Positions 38,333-47,257 are shown, numbered from the stretch's first letter. The stretch: DNA of 64,000 nt from Sphingomonas glacialis (GCF_006439055.1 NZ_RCZC01000002.1:1273979-1337978); one strand, 5' to 3'. Program-made: numbers and translations. The notes: generated by a model from the letters alone, not told the origin.

Positions 38333-39400
38333 CTACTGGGTGGCGGCCTTCGCCGGAGCGGCGGGAACCGACGGCGTCTGGCTCACAGGCGCTGCACGAT
38401 CAGCCGGAAAATCGTCCACCGCCGGCTTATCGGCAGACCGCGGCGCAGGGCTAGCCGCCGGCGCCGCCGGATCGGCCGGAAAATCATCCACCGCAGGCTT
38501 CGCAGCCGGGGTTGCGCCCGCAGGCGGAGCCCCAGCCGCCGGATCCGTCAGCGGATCCGCCGCCGGATCGGTCAACGGATCGTCGAGCGCACTCGCCGCG
38601 GCCGCCTTGGCGCCGTGCGTCTCGGCGATGCTCACCGCGCGGTCCTGCAGATAGGCCGAGCGCAGCGTGGCATACGGATCGATCGCACTGGCGAGCAGCG
38701 CCTTCAGCGCACCATCGGCCTCGACGCGCATGTCGAGCCCGGTCAGCACCGCCTCGGACACGCGATATTCGGCGCGGTCGAACGGCGTGCCGATCGTGAA
38801 GGCATAGGTCTGCCCCTGCGCCACACCCGCACCGAAATCGCGGAAATCGCTCGGCCCGACCAGCGGCAGGAAGATGTAGGGCCCCGGCCCGATGCCGTAA
38901 TGCCCGAGCGTCGTGCCGAAATTATTGTCGTGATGCGGCAGGTTGAACTCGGACGTCTTCGCGACATCGAGCACGCCGCCAATGCCGATCGTCGAATTGA
39001 CCAGGAACCGTCCGACCGTCTTGATCGCGCGCTTCGGCTTCAGCTGCAGCACGTCGTTGGCGAACACCAGCGGCTCGCCGACGTTCGAGAAGACGTGGCG
39101 GATGCCGGTGCGCAGCGGCTTGGGGACCACCGCCTTGTACACCATCGCGATCGGCCGGAACGCGATCCGGTCGAGGAACTGGTGGATCGAGAACATCGTC
39201 CGGTTGAAGCCCTCGAGCGGATCGCCCTTGGTCCGGTGATGCCGCGGGCGCGCCTCGGGCGCCGCGGTGGGCGCCGCTGCAGACGCGGCGGTTGCAAGCG
39301 CCACCGATACCGGCGCCGCAACGCCCTGCGCCGTCGCCGCGGGCGCAGCGAACAGCGCAAGCGCGATCACGATCGCGCTGCTCGAGCCCCCCAGCCGCAA
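38333..39400 (-). CDS. mlaA: MlaA/VacJ family lipid-transport protein
   Basis: The TTG at 39400, 2 bp after the hpnM stop, gives 355 aa. A signal peptide (IVIALALFAAPAATAQG) is followed by the MlaA domain from ~60: DPLEGFNRTMFSIHQF, VVPKPLRTGIRHVFSN, NSTIGIGGVLDVAK and GPYIFLPLVGPSDFRD. MlaA removes or moves lipids at the outer membrane. Unusually there is no lipobox cysteine, and in fact no Cys at all, so it is not a classical lipoprotein. The last ~90 residues are an Ala/Pro/Asp tail with two copies of KPAVDDFPAD and two of DPLTDPAA. Confidence 0.87.
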   Translation of the reverse strand: MRLGGSSSAIVIALALFAAPAATAQGVAAPVSVALATAASAAAPTAAPEARPRHHRTKGDPLEGFNRTMFSIHQFLDRIAFRPIAMVYKAVVPKPLRTGIRHVFSNVGEPLVFANDVLQLKPKRAIKTVGRFLVNSTIGIGGVLDVAKTSEFNLPHHDNNFGTTLGHYGIGPGPYIFLPLVGPSDFRDFGAGVAQGQTYAFTIGTPFDRAEYRVSEAVLTGLDMRVEADGALKALLASAIDPYATLRSAYLQDRAVSIAETHGAKAAAASALDDPLTDPAADPLTDPAAGAPPAGATPAAKPAVDDFPADPAAPAASPAPRSADKPAVDDFPADRAAPVSQTPSVPAAPAKAATQ

Positions 39401-39402
39401 GG

Positions 39403-40008
39403 TCAGCGCCCGCCCTTGGCCGAAAGCGCGTTGAGATGGCTGATCAGCGCCTTCGCACCGCCCTTGGCGAAGATGCTCGCGAAATCGGCGCGGCGCGTGG
39501 CGAGCTGGCTGATGCCGTTCTTGTAATAGACATCGACGATCCGCCAGCTGCCGCCGCTCTGGCGCATCCGATAGTCGATCGGGACCGCATCGCCCTTCGG
39601 CGCGGCGAGCGTGGTGCGCACGACCTTGTCGCCGCCGCGCATCTCGACATTAGGATTGATCGTGAAGCTCTCGCCGCCATAGCTGTCGAAGTTCGCCGCA
39701 TATTGCGCGACCGTCAGCCGCCGCATCGCCGCAACGAGCGCGGTCTGGTCGGCGGGCGCGACCTTGAGCCAGTCGGCGCCGACCGACAGCCGCGTGATCA
39801 GCGGCACGTCGAAAGTCTGATCGACCACCGGGGCGATCCGCGCGGCGCGCCCGGCCGCGCCGAGCGCCTTGCCACCCTTCATGATCGCGAGCAGCCCGTC
39901 GTCGAGCGTTTGCACCGGGGCGCGTGCCGGATCACCGGCCTGGGCGGAAAGCGGTGCGGCGATCGCCAGCACCGCAGCAGGCACGATCATGCGCAGGAAA
40001 GTCGTCAT
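39403..40008 (-). CDS. hpnM: Hopanoid-associated MlaC/Ttg2D-like protein HpnM
   Basis: The 201-aa protein has a signal peptide ending near AQAGD and an MlaC fold: FDVPLITRLSVG, YAANFDSYGGESF, DYRMRQSGGSWRIVDVYYKNGIS and LATRRADFASIF. MlaC carries lipid through the periplasm; the version in hopanoid clusters is named HpnM. It is followed after 2 bp by mlaA, a pairing that suggests the two act together. Divergent from ispH, so the 283-bp gap at 40009-40291 must hold both promoters. Confidence 0.87.
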   Translation of the reverse strand: MTTFLRMIVPAAVLAIAAPLSAQAGDPARAPVQTLDDGLLAIMKGGKALGAAGRAARIAPVVDQTFDVPLITRLSVGADWLKVAPADQTALVAAMRRLTVAQYAANFDSYGGESFTINPNVEMRGGDKVVRTTLAAPKGDAVPIDYRMRQSGGSWRIVDVYYKNGISQLATRRADFASIFAKGGAKALISHLNALSAKGGR

Positions 40009-40291
40009 CGAAAGCTCCTATGGGGACATTCCGGAAGGCCCGCTCGGGCAGCGCCGGTACCACCGTCGTGCCGCTAGCACAAACGGCTGTAGCGGCGATG
40101 AACGCGCGCGTCGCGCACCGGTTGCACCGCACTCGTCGGACCAACGCCCCGCATCGACGGCTTTTTTCCGTTCCCCTCATGTTGCAACGCGGCTAAGATA
40201 TCTATCTGGGAGGCATAGATGACGAATTCGCGCGAATGCTGTAGGGCGTTCGTGCCCGGTTCGGCATTCGAGCGGACGGAAGGAACGGTGT

Positions 40292-41248
40292 TTGCAGGTC
40301 ATTCTCGCCAACCCACGCGGTTTTTGCGCTGGGGTCGTACGGGCTATCGAAATCGTCGAGCGGGCGATCGATCGCTATGGCGCGCCCGTGTATGTCCGCC
40401 ACGAGATCGTGCATAATCGCCACGTCGTCGATACGCTGCGCGCCAAGGGCGCGGTGTTCGTCGAGGAACTGTCCGACGTGCCCGAGGGCGCGATGACGGT
40501 CTTCTCGGCGCACGGCGTCGCACGCTCGGTCGAGGACGAAGCCAAGGCGCGCAAGCTGCCGGTGTTCGATGCGACCTGCCCGCTCGTCACCAAGGTCCAT
40601 CTCCAGGGCCGCCGCTACGCCAAGGACGGCCGCACGCTGGTGATGATCGGCCATGAAGGCCATGCCGAAGTCGTCGGCACGCGCGGTCAGGTCGATGCGC
40701 CGGTGCATCTCGTCTCGACCGAGGCCGATGTCGCTGCGCTCGACCTGCCGACCGATACGCCGATGGCCTATATCACGCAGACCACACTCAGCGTCGACGA
40801 CACCAAGAACGTCATCGCCTCGCTCGGCGAGCGCTTCACCAACCTCATCGGCCCCGACGTGTCGGAGATCTGCTACGCGACGCAGAACCGCCAGAGTGCG
40901 GTGCGCGATCTGTGCAAGGTCGCCGACCTGATCCTCGTCGTCGGCTCGGAAAACAGCTCGAACTCGAGCCGCCTGCGCGATCTCGGCGCCGACGAAGGCC
41001 TGCCGAGCTATCTCGTCGCCGATGGCAGTGCGATCGATCCCGCCTGGTTCGAAGGTGTCGAGCGCGTCGGCCTGACCGCGGGCGCCTCGGCCCCCGACGA
41101 ACTCGTCGAGAGCGTGATCGCGGCGTTGCGCAAGCTCGGCCCGGTCGAAGTGACGCAACTTTCGGGCGTGGTCGAATCGCTCGAATTCGGCCTGCCGCGC
41201 GAACTGCGCGACCCCGCCCCTACCAAACGCGCCGCCGTCGGCGCATAG
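40292..41248 (+). CDS. ispH: 4-hydroxy-3-methylbut-2-enyl diphosphate reductase
   Basis: The TTG at 40292 has a GGAAGGA site 6-7 bases upstream; no better in-frame start is visible. The 318-aa enzyme keeps the three iron-sulfur Cys: Cys12 (RGFCAGV), Cys96 (DATCPLV) and Cys194 ([10 protein letters not shown]), and substrate residues such as VFSAHGV. IspH makes IPP and DMAPP, the building blocks of squalene, so its place just before hpnH fits hopanoid supply. It is separated from hpnH by 8 bp. Confidence 0.94.
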   Translation: MQVILANPRGFCAGVVRAIEIVERAIDRYGAPVYVRHEIVHNRHVVDTLRAKGAVFVEELSDVPEGAMTVFSAHGVARSVEDEAKARKLPVFDATCPLVTKVHLQGRRYAKDGRTLVMIGHEGHAEVVGTRGQVDAPVHLVSTEADVAALDLPTDTPMAYITQTTLSVDDTKNVIASLGERFTNLIGPDVSEICYATQNRQSAVRDLCKVADLILVVGSENSSNSSRLRDLGADEGLPSYLVADGSAIDPAWFEGVERVGLTAGASAPDELVESVIAALRKLGPVEVTQLSGVVESLEFGLPRELRDPAPTKRAAVGA

Positions 41249-41256
41249 GAACAGCC

Positions 41257-42402
41257 ATGACGCTTCCCCTCGCTCCGCTGATGCGCATCGGCGCCTACAC
41301 GCTCAAGAACCAGATCAAGGGCGGCAAATATCCGCTCGTGCTGATGCTCGAGCCGCTGCTGCGCTGCAACCTCGCCTGCCCCGGCTGCGGCAAGATCGAT
41401 TATCCCGACGCGATCCTCAACCAGCGCCTGTCGTACGAGCAGTGTATGGAAGCGATCGACGATTGCGGCGCGCCCGCCGTCTCGATCGCCGGTGGCGAGC
41501 CTTTGCTCCATCGCGACATGCCGCGCATCGTCGAGGGCTATATCGCGAAGAAGAAGTTCGTGATCTTCTGCACCAACGCGCTGCTGCTCAAGAAGAAGAT
41601 CGACGACTACAAGCCGTCGCCGTACTTCACCTGGTCGATCCATCTCGATGGCGACAAGGGCATGCACGATCACGCCGTCGACCAGGACGGCACCTACGAG
41701 ATCGCGATCGACGCGATCAAGCTCGCCAAGTCGAAGGGCTTCCGCGTCCAGGTCAATTGCACCGTGTTCGAGGGCGCTTCCGCCGAGCGGCTCGCCGGGT
41801 TCTTCGACATCATGGAAGAGCTGGGCGTCGAGATCACGATCTCGCCGGGCTATTCGTACGAGCGCGCCGCCGACCAGGAGCATTTCCTGACGCGCGAGCG
41901 CACCAAGAACTTCTTCCGCGACGTCTTCTCGCGCGGCGATGGCGCACGCGCGTGGAGCTTCACCAACTCGCCGCTGTTCCTCGATTTCCTCGCGGGCAAC
42001 CAGACCTATGAATGCACGCCGTGGTCGATGCCGCTGCGCACCGTCTTCGGGTGGCAGAAGCCGTGCTACCTCGTCGGCGAGGGCTATGTGCCGACGTTCG
42101 CCGAGCTGATGGAAGGCACCGACTGGGATCAGTACGGCGTCGGCAAGTATGAAAAGTGCTCTAACTGCATGGTGCATTGCGGCTTCGAGGGCACCGCCGC
42201 GGCGGATGCCGTGCGCAACCCACTGAAAATGTTCACCGTCGGCCGCAAGGGCATCCGCACCGAGGGCCCGATGGCGCCCGACATCGACCTCAGCCATGCG
42301 CGCAAGGCCGAGGACGTCCACTCAACGCATGTCGAGGCCGAGCTCGCGAAGATCAAGGCGGCCGATCCCGACGGCTTCAAGCGCACCCAGCGCGCGGCCT
42401 AA
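41257..42402 (+). CDS. hpnH: Adenosylhopane synthase HpnH (radical SAM)
   Basis: The 381-aa protein has the radical-SAM motif RCNLACPGCGK (Cys37, Cys41, Cys44), SIAGGEPLLH and the C-terminal KCSNCMVHCGFEG. HpnH adds a 5'-deoxyadenosyl group to diploptene, the first step of side-chain extension. Start ATG 41257 (MTLPLAPLMRIG) is 8 bp after ispH. Its last 81 bp overlap the convergent end of hpnG. Confidence 0.94.
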   Translation: MTLPLAPLMRIGAYTLKNQIKGGKYPLVLMLEPLLRCNLACPGCGKIDYPDAILNQRLSYEQCMEAIDDCGAPAVSIAGGEPLLHRDMPRIVEGYIAKKKFVIFCTNALLLKKKIDDYKPSPYFTWSIHLDGDKGMHDHAVDQDGTYEIAIDAIKLAKSKGFRVQVNCTVFEGASAERLAGFFDIMEELGVEITISPGYSYERAADQEHFLTRERTKNFFRDVFSRGDGARAWSFTNSPLFLDFLAGNQTYECTPWSMPLRTVFGWQKPCYLVGEGYVPTFAELMEGTDWDQYGVGKYEKCSNCMVHCGFEGTAAADAVRNPLKMFTVGRKGIRTEGPMAPDIDLSHARKAEDVHSTHVEAELAKIKAADPDGFKRTQRAA

Positions 42403-43101
42403 AGCGCGGAACGCCGCACCGGCATCGCGGCCGGTGCGGAGGAGCGCGGGGAGCTGCGCGGGGTTTTTCGCCAGCGACTTGAGGATGGCGCCGAGCGCGA
42501 CACTCCCGTCGGGGTTCATGCCGACGAGCGCCGCCGGTGGGAGCGCGTGGTCGGCGCTATCGGAAATGGTGCGCAGGATCGCGAAGGGCAGGTTGTGCCG
42601 CGCGGCCACTCGGGCTGCGATGTGCGATTCCATGTCGACGGCGATTGCGCCGGTTTGCGCATAGAGCGCGGCTTTTTCTGCGGCGGAAGCGATGATCGTA
42701 TCCGCACCGATGATTGTGCCAGAGTAAGCTTCGGGAAGATGGCGCGCGAGCCATCCAATGAATTCGCGCCCAGCCCCCACCCTCTCCGTCACCCCGGGCT
42801 CGTCCCGGGGTCCACCGTGCCGCGCGTGCTCGGGCCGTAGATCTCGCGGCACGGTGGACCCCGGAACAGGTCCGGGGTGACGGCTGTGGTGGAGGGTGCC
42901 CACCACGACATCGCCGGCCCGCAACCTCGGATCGAGCGCCCCCGCTACGCCGCACGACAAGACGGCAAACGCGCCAGCCACAGCCGCCTCCAACTCGCGC
43001 TCCAACCGCGCCGAATCCCCGCCACCAGCGACCACCACCACACCCGGCCGCGCGATAATAGCCGCCTCGCGGTGCAGCCCGCAGGCGACAAGCAGCGTCA
43101 C
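42322..43101 (-). CDS. hpnG: Hopanoid phosphorylase HpnG, with an internal palindromic element
   Basis: The GTG at 43101 overlaps the shc stop (GTGA) and gives 259 aa. The nucleoside-phosphorylase/MTAN fold is visible: LLVACGLHREAAI, VLSCGVAGALDPRLRAGDVVVG, DTIIASAAEKAALY and AIAVDMESHIAARVAA with the catalytic-type DMES. HpnG removes adenine from adenosylhopane to give ribosylhopane. Residues ~73-106 (from SRHPGPVPGSTVPR to HGGPRDEPGVTE) are the translation of a family A palindrome and are foreign to the fold. Without them the length is normal (~225 aa). Whether the enlarged protein is active is unknown. Confidence 0.88.
   Translation of the reverse strand: MTLLVACGLHREAAIIARPGVVVVAGGGDSARLERELEAAVAGAFAVLSCGVAGALDPRLRAGDVVVGTLHHSRHPGPVPGSTVPRDLRPEHARHGGPRDEPGVTERVGAGREFIGWLARHLPEAYSGTIIGADTIIASAAEKAALYAQTGAIAVDMESHIAARVAARHNLPFAILRTISDSADHALPPAALVGMNPDGSVALGAILKSLAKNPAQLPALLRTGRDAGAAFRALGRALGALEAVGIGRLDLRELGLDMR
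42788..42881. repeat. Palindromic element, family A, inside hpnG
   Basis: A 94-bp imperfect palindrome (GTCACCCCGGGCTCGTCCCG...GGTCCGGGGTGAC) lying wholly within the hpnG reading frame. It has no stop codon in the hpnG frame. The copy is close to the intergenic ones at 26.3, 28.4 and 55.6 kb. Confidence 0.9.
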
Positions 43102-45158
43102 ATCCCGAACGCCGGCCGGCCCGCGTTCGAGCGCTTCAGATTCCGATACCGCGCCACCGCCCAAAGCGGGAAATACGCCGGATACCCGTGATACCGCAGG
43201 TAGAAGACGCGCGGAAAACCGCCGCCCGTATACTTCTCCTGCCCCCACAGCCCATCGGCCGCCTGCGTGGCGATCAAATGCCGCACGCCGCGCTCGACCG
43301 CGGGATGATCGACCTTCCCCGCCGCCATCAGCGCGAGCAGCGCCCAGCCGGTCTGCGACGCAGTCGAAGGCGCGGGCGTATAGCCCTTGTAATCAAGCGC
43401 ATAGCTCTCGCAATCCTCGCCCCAGCCGCCGTCGAGGTTCTGGATGTGGAGCAGCCAGTCGGCCCCTTTCCGCATCATCGGATGCTTCGCATCGAGCCCC
43501 GCGGCGTTGAGCGCACACAGCACCGACCAGGTGCCATAGATGTAATTCACCCCCCAGCGCCCGAACCAGCTGCCGTCGGCCATCTGCTCCTTCTCAAGGA
43601 ACGCCAAGGCCGCCTTCATCCGCGGCGAATCGGTCTCGCCCAATTGCGCCAGCATCGACACGACGCGCGCGGTGACGTCGCTCGTCGGCGGGTCGAGCAG
43701 CGCGCCATGATCGGCAAACGGGATGTTGTTGAGGTAATGATAGCTGTTGTCGGCATCGAACGCGCCCCAGCCGCCGTCCTTGCTCTGCAAGCCCACGGTC
43801 CATTCGACGCCGCGCGCGATCGATTCGGCATAGTCCTCTCCCCTCCCCTTCAGGGGAGGGGCTGGGGGTGGGGACGTGGTTTCGGCACCCATCGTCCGAT
43901 TCGCGGCACGGCCCCACCCCAACCCCTCCCCTGAAGGGGAGGGGCTAAGGGTCGCGAGATCCTTCGCGCGGTCCATCGCCATCACCACGACGGCGGTATC
44001 GTCGAGATCGGGATAATGCGCGTTGTTGTACTGGAACGCCCAGCCGCCCGGGCGGACGTCGGGTTTCTCCTCGGCCCAGTCGCCCTTCACGTCGAGCACC
44101 TGCAGCGGCTTGAGCCACGCCAGCCCCGCCATCGCGCGCGCCTCGGCCTCGTCGCCGCCCGCCTCGAGCATTGCATGCGCGGCGAGCGCGGTGTCCCACA
44201 CCGGCGAGACGCACGGCTGGCAATAGGCCTCGTCGTCCTTGATCACGAGCAAGCGCTCGACCGATTCGCGCGCGATCATCCGCATGCGGTCATCGGCCGG
44301 GCAGCCCAGGCAATCGAGCATCATCACGCTGTTCGCCATCGCCGGGTAGATCGCGCCCAATCCGTCCTCGCCGTTGAGCCGCTCGGTCACGAAGCTCAGG
44401 CACGCCCGGATCGCTCGGCGGCGGGTGCGCTTGGGCCAGAGCGGCTCGGCCGCCTTGAGCACCATGTCGACCCCCCCGAAGAACGCCGTCCAGGCGCGCT
44501 TGGTCCCCGCCGCCCGGCTCTCGAGCGGCGCGCGCTTGTGCGTGTAGAGCTCGTCGACCCGCACGCCCGAAAGGTTGCGCGCGACCGGCTTCTTCGCCGC
44601 GAGCACGAGCAACGGCACGATCACCGTCCGTGCCCAATACGACATCTTCGAAAGATGCACCGGGAACCAGCGCGGCAGCAGGATCAGATCGACCGGCAGC
44701 GTCGGCACGGTCTTCCAATCGGCGCAGTCGAACAAAGCGAGCTGGATCCGCGTGAACACGTTGACCGCGGCCGCGCCGCCCGCCTTGTGGATGGCGGCGC
44801 GCGCCTGCACCATGTGCGGCGCATCGACCGGATCGCCGATCATCTTCAGCGCAAAATACGCCTTCACGCTCGCACTCACGTCGAACGACCCGCCGTGGAA
44901 CAGCCCCCAGCCGTGATGGCTCGGCGACTGGATGCGGCGCAGGTAGTTGCCGATCTTGCGCTCGATCTCGGCGTCGCGCGGCTCGCCCAGATAGTGCTTC
45001 AACAGCACATATTCGGCCGGGATCGTCGCATCGGCCTCGAGCTCGAACACCCAATGCCCATCGGCGCGCTGCAGCTCGCCCAAAGCCGCCGCGGCACGGT
45101 TCGCGGTGGCGTCCGCCTCGTTCACCAGGCTCGCGCGGTCGATCGTCTCGATAGTCAT
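43098..45158 (-). CDS. shc: Squalene-hopene cyclase, with an internal palindromic element
   Basis: The 686-aa enzyme has the catalytic DLDDTAV motif (Asp384, Asp386, Asp387), several QW repeats (for example DGGWGAFDADNSYHYL, DGSWFGRWGVNYIYGTW, DGGWGEDCESY) and the C-terminal KYTGGGFPRVFYLRYHGYPAYFPLWA. It cyclises squalene to hopene and hopanol on the inner membrane. Residues ~404-443 (LSPSPSGEGLGWG...PPLKGRGED) come from a family B palindrome inserted in frame between two helices shortly after the active-site motif. The rest is normal. The stop overlaps hpnG. Confidence 0.93.
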   Translation of the reverse strand: MTIETIDRASLVNEADATANRAAAALGELQRADGHWVFELEADATIPAEYVLLKHYLGEPRDAEIERKIGNYLRRIQSPSHHGWGLFHGGSFDVSASVKAYFALKMIGDPVDAPHMVQARAAIHKAGGAAAVNVFTRIQLALFDCADWKTVPTLPVDLILLPRWFPVHLSKMSYWARTVIVPLLVLAAKKPVARNLSGVRVDELYTHKRAPLESRAAGTKRAWTAFFGGVDMVLKAAEPLWPKRTRRRAIRACLSFVTERLNGEDGLGAIYPAMANSVMMLDCLGCPADDRMRMIARESVERLLVIKDDEAYCQPCVSPVWDTALAAHAMLEAGGDEAEARAMAGLAWLKPLQVLDVKGDWAEEKPDVRPGGWAFQYNNAHYPDLDDTAVVVMAMDRAKDLATLSPSPSGEGLGWGRAANRTMGAETTSPPPAPPLKGRGEDYAESIARGVEWTVGLQSKDGGWGAFDADNSYHYLNNIPFADHGALLDPPTSDVTARVVSMLAQLGETDSPRMKAALAFLEKEQMADGSWFGRWGVNYIYGTWSVLCALNAAGLDAKHPMMRKGADWLLHIQNLDGGWGEDCESYALDYKGYTPAPSTASQTGWALLALMAAGKVDHPAVERGVRHLIATQAADGLWGQEKYTGGGFPRVFYLRYHGYPAYFPLWAVARYRNLKRSNAGRPAFGM
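43839..43945. repeat. Palindromic element, family B, inside shc
   Basis: A ~107-bp palindrome within the shc frame. The arms contain CCCCTCCCCTTCAGGGGAGG followed by GGCTGGGGGTGGGG, and the reverse complement on the other side. It is read through without a stop. Confidence 0.9.
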
Positions 45159-45167
45159 GCCCCGCCC

Positions 45168-46421
45168 TTAGCCGAGAGCGCGCCCACGCGCCAAGCGGGC
45201 AGCGGTTTCGCCCGATCGCAAAGCGCCCTCGATCGTCGCGGGCAGCCCGGTCTGGGTCCAGTCGCCCGCCAGGAACAGGTTGCGCCAGCGCGTTTGCGCG
45301 GGCGGGCGCTTGGCGTCCTGCTCGGGCGTCGCCGCGAAAGTGGCGCGCTTTTCCTTCACGATCTGCCATGGCGGCAGCGTGGCCGGGAGCCCGTGGATCG
45401 CGGCGATATCCGCCCAGAAGGTCGCTGCGAGGTCTGCGCGATCGGTATCGACGAGATGGTCCGCCGCGCTGACGGTCACCGACAACCGATCGGGAAAGGC
45501 GAAGATCCATTCCGCCGTCCCCCCGATCACCCCGAGCATCGGCGCGACACCCGCCGGCGGGGTGTAGGCGAAGTGCGCGTTGACGATCGCGCGGAACACG
45601 TCGGGCACGACGAGATCAGGCACCAGCGACTCGGCAACCCAGGGCGGCACCGCGAGGATCACCGACTCGTCCGACGCCAGCGGCTCCTCGCCCGCTCCGA
45701 AATCGAGCGCGACGACGCGGTCGTCGGCGAACTTCAGCGCGCGCAGCCGCCGCCCCAGCGTCAGCCGCGCCCCCTGCCCCTCGAGCCACGCCAGCGCGGG
45801 ATCAACGAAGGCAGCAGCCAGCGTCGGCTCGGCGATGCGCGGCCGGCTCGCACGTCCGCCCATGGCGAGCGATTCGCGCATCACCGCCGCGGTCAGCCGC
45901 GCCGACCCGTCCGCCACCGCGGTGTTGAGCACCGCGAGCAGGATCGGCTCGATCAATTTGTCCCACACGGCGCCACGCGGCGCGACGCGATCGCCGACGG
46001 TTTCCGCGGCGCCAGCGCCGAGCAATCTGCCGAACCGCAGATAGTCTCCCGCCCGCGTTCCCGGCACGCGGCGGCCGTCGCGGAAGATCCACCACGGCAG
46101 GCGCCCGTCATTGACGCGCACTGCCCAGCGCGCGCCCGTCTGGCGGTCGACGAACGCGAAATCGGCGTGGAGCGGTCCGCTCAGCCAATCGCTCGCGCCG
46201 ATCGTCGCGAGATAATCGTTCACCGCGCGATTGCCCGACAGGACGAGATGATTGCCATTGTCGATCGTCCGGCCGAGCTGCGGATCGTGATAGCTGCGGC
46301 AGCGCCCGCCGGCCTGCGCCGCGCCGTCGATCAGCTCGGCGGCGATCCCGGCGCGCGCGAGATCGACCGCGGCGCCGAGCCCCGCCATCCCCGCGCCGAT
46401 GATGCGGACGCGCGCGCTCAA
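45168..46421 (-). CDS. hpnE: Hydroxysqualene dehydroxylase HpnE
   Basis: The TTG at 46421 overlaps the hpnD stop (TTGA), so the start is set by coupling; 417 aa. The FAD-binding motif VRIIGAGMAGLGAAVDLA is at the N-terminus, followed by GGRCRSYHDPQLGRTIDNGNH and, near the end, NLFLAGDWTQTGLPATIEGALRSG, as in amine-oxidase-like desaturases. HpnE reduces hydroxysqualene to squalene. It sits between hpnD and shc. Confidence 0.92.
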   Translation of the reverse strand: MSARVRIIGAGMAGLGAAVDLARAGIAAELIDGAAQAGGRCRSYHDPQLGRTIDNGNHLVLSGNRAVNDYLATIGASDWLSGPLHADFAFVDRQTGARWAVRVNDGRLPWWIFRDGRRVPGTRAGDYLRFGRLLGAGAAETVGDRVAPRGAVWDKLIEPILLAVLNTAVADGSARLTAAVMRESLAMGGRASRPRIAEPTLAAAFVDPALAWLEGQGARLTLGRRLRALKFADDRVVALDFGAGEEPLASDESVILAVPPWVAESLVPDLVVPDVFRAIVNAHFAYTPPAGVAPMLGVIGGTAEWIFAFPDRLSVTVSAADHLVDTDRADLAATFWADIAAIHGLPATLPPWQIVKEKRATFAATPEQDAKRPPAQTRWRNLFLAGDWTQTGLPATIEGALRSGETAARLARGRALG

Positions 46422-47257
46422 CGGAACAGCATCAGCCGCAGCACGGTGAAGATCAGCGCTGGCTTGTTGACCTTGATCCGCGTCCGCGGCGGCGCCCAGC
46501 CGATCGCCTCCATCCGCACCAGGATCGGCTCGTACACCGCCGCCATCAGCCGCGGCGCGATGAGATGCCCGCGCGGCCGCTGTGCCAGGATCGCCTGTGC
46601 CGCGGCGAAATGCGTATGCGCCTTGGCCGCGAGCACGCGGCACGCCGCATCAACGCGCGGATCGCCGACCACGGTGATCGGATCGAGCAGCTCGATCCCT
46701 GCCGCCAGCAGCGCCTCGCGTGGCAGATAGACGCGCCCGATCGCCGCATCCTCGTCCACGTCGCGCAAAATGTTGGTGTATTGCAGCGCGAGCCCGAGAT
46801 GATGCGCCAGCGCGATGCCGACCTCGTCCTCCATCCCGAAGATCTTGACCGACAATCGCCCGACCGCCGAAGCGACGCGGTCGCAATAGAGCTCGAGCTC
46901 GGCCATCGGCGGCCAGCGGACGTCGCGTTCGACATCCATCGCCATGCCGTCGATCACCGCGAGGAAATCGGCCTTGTCGAGCGCGAAGCGGCGCACCGCC
47001 TCGGCGACCAAGGCAGCTCGCCCGGGATTGCCGCCGGCATAGAGCGACTCGATATCGGCGCGCCACGCATCGAGCGCGGCGGCGCGCTCGGGCCGGTCGC
47101 CGACCTCGTCATCGGCGATGTCATCGACCTCGCGGCAGAAGCCGTAGACCGCGTACATCGCCTCGCGCTGCACCTTGGGCAGCACGCGCATGCCGGCATA
47201 GAAGGAGCTGCCCGAGACTTGCGCCTGGAGCTGCGCGGGGGTCGCCTTGGGGTTCAT
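46418..47257 (-). CDS. hpnD: Presqualene diphosphate synthase HpnD
   Basis: The 279-aa protein has both Asp-rich Mg2+ motifs of squalene/phytoene synthases: DDIADDE (45-51) and NILRDVDEDAAIGRVYLP (from 162). Typical blocks are SFYAGMRVLPKVQREAMYAVYGFCR near the N-terminus. It condenses two farnesyl diphosphates to presqualene diphosphate. The start overlaps the hpnC stop (ATGA). Confidence 0.93.
   Translation of the reverse strand: MNPKATPAQLQAQVSGSSFYAGMRVLPKVQREAMYAVYGFCREVDDIADDEVGDRPERAAALDAWRADIESLYAGGNPGRAALVAEAVRRFALDKADFLAVIDGMAMDVERDVRWPPMAELELYCDRVASAVGRLSVKIFGMEDEVGIALAHHLGLALQYTNILRDVDEDAAIGRVYLPREALLAAGIELLDPITVVGDPRVDAACRVLAAKAHTHFAAAQAILAQRPRGHLIAPRLMAAVYEPILVRMEAIGWAPPRTRIKVNKPALIFTVLRLMLFR

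Noticed and set aside
44016-46730. 904-aa open frame on the plus strand opposite shc-hpnE-hpnD
   Set aside because: It is the antisense shadow of well-identified genes, Arg/His-rich and without any known domain, as expected in high-GC DNA.
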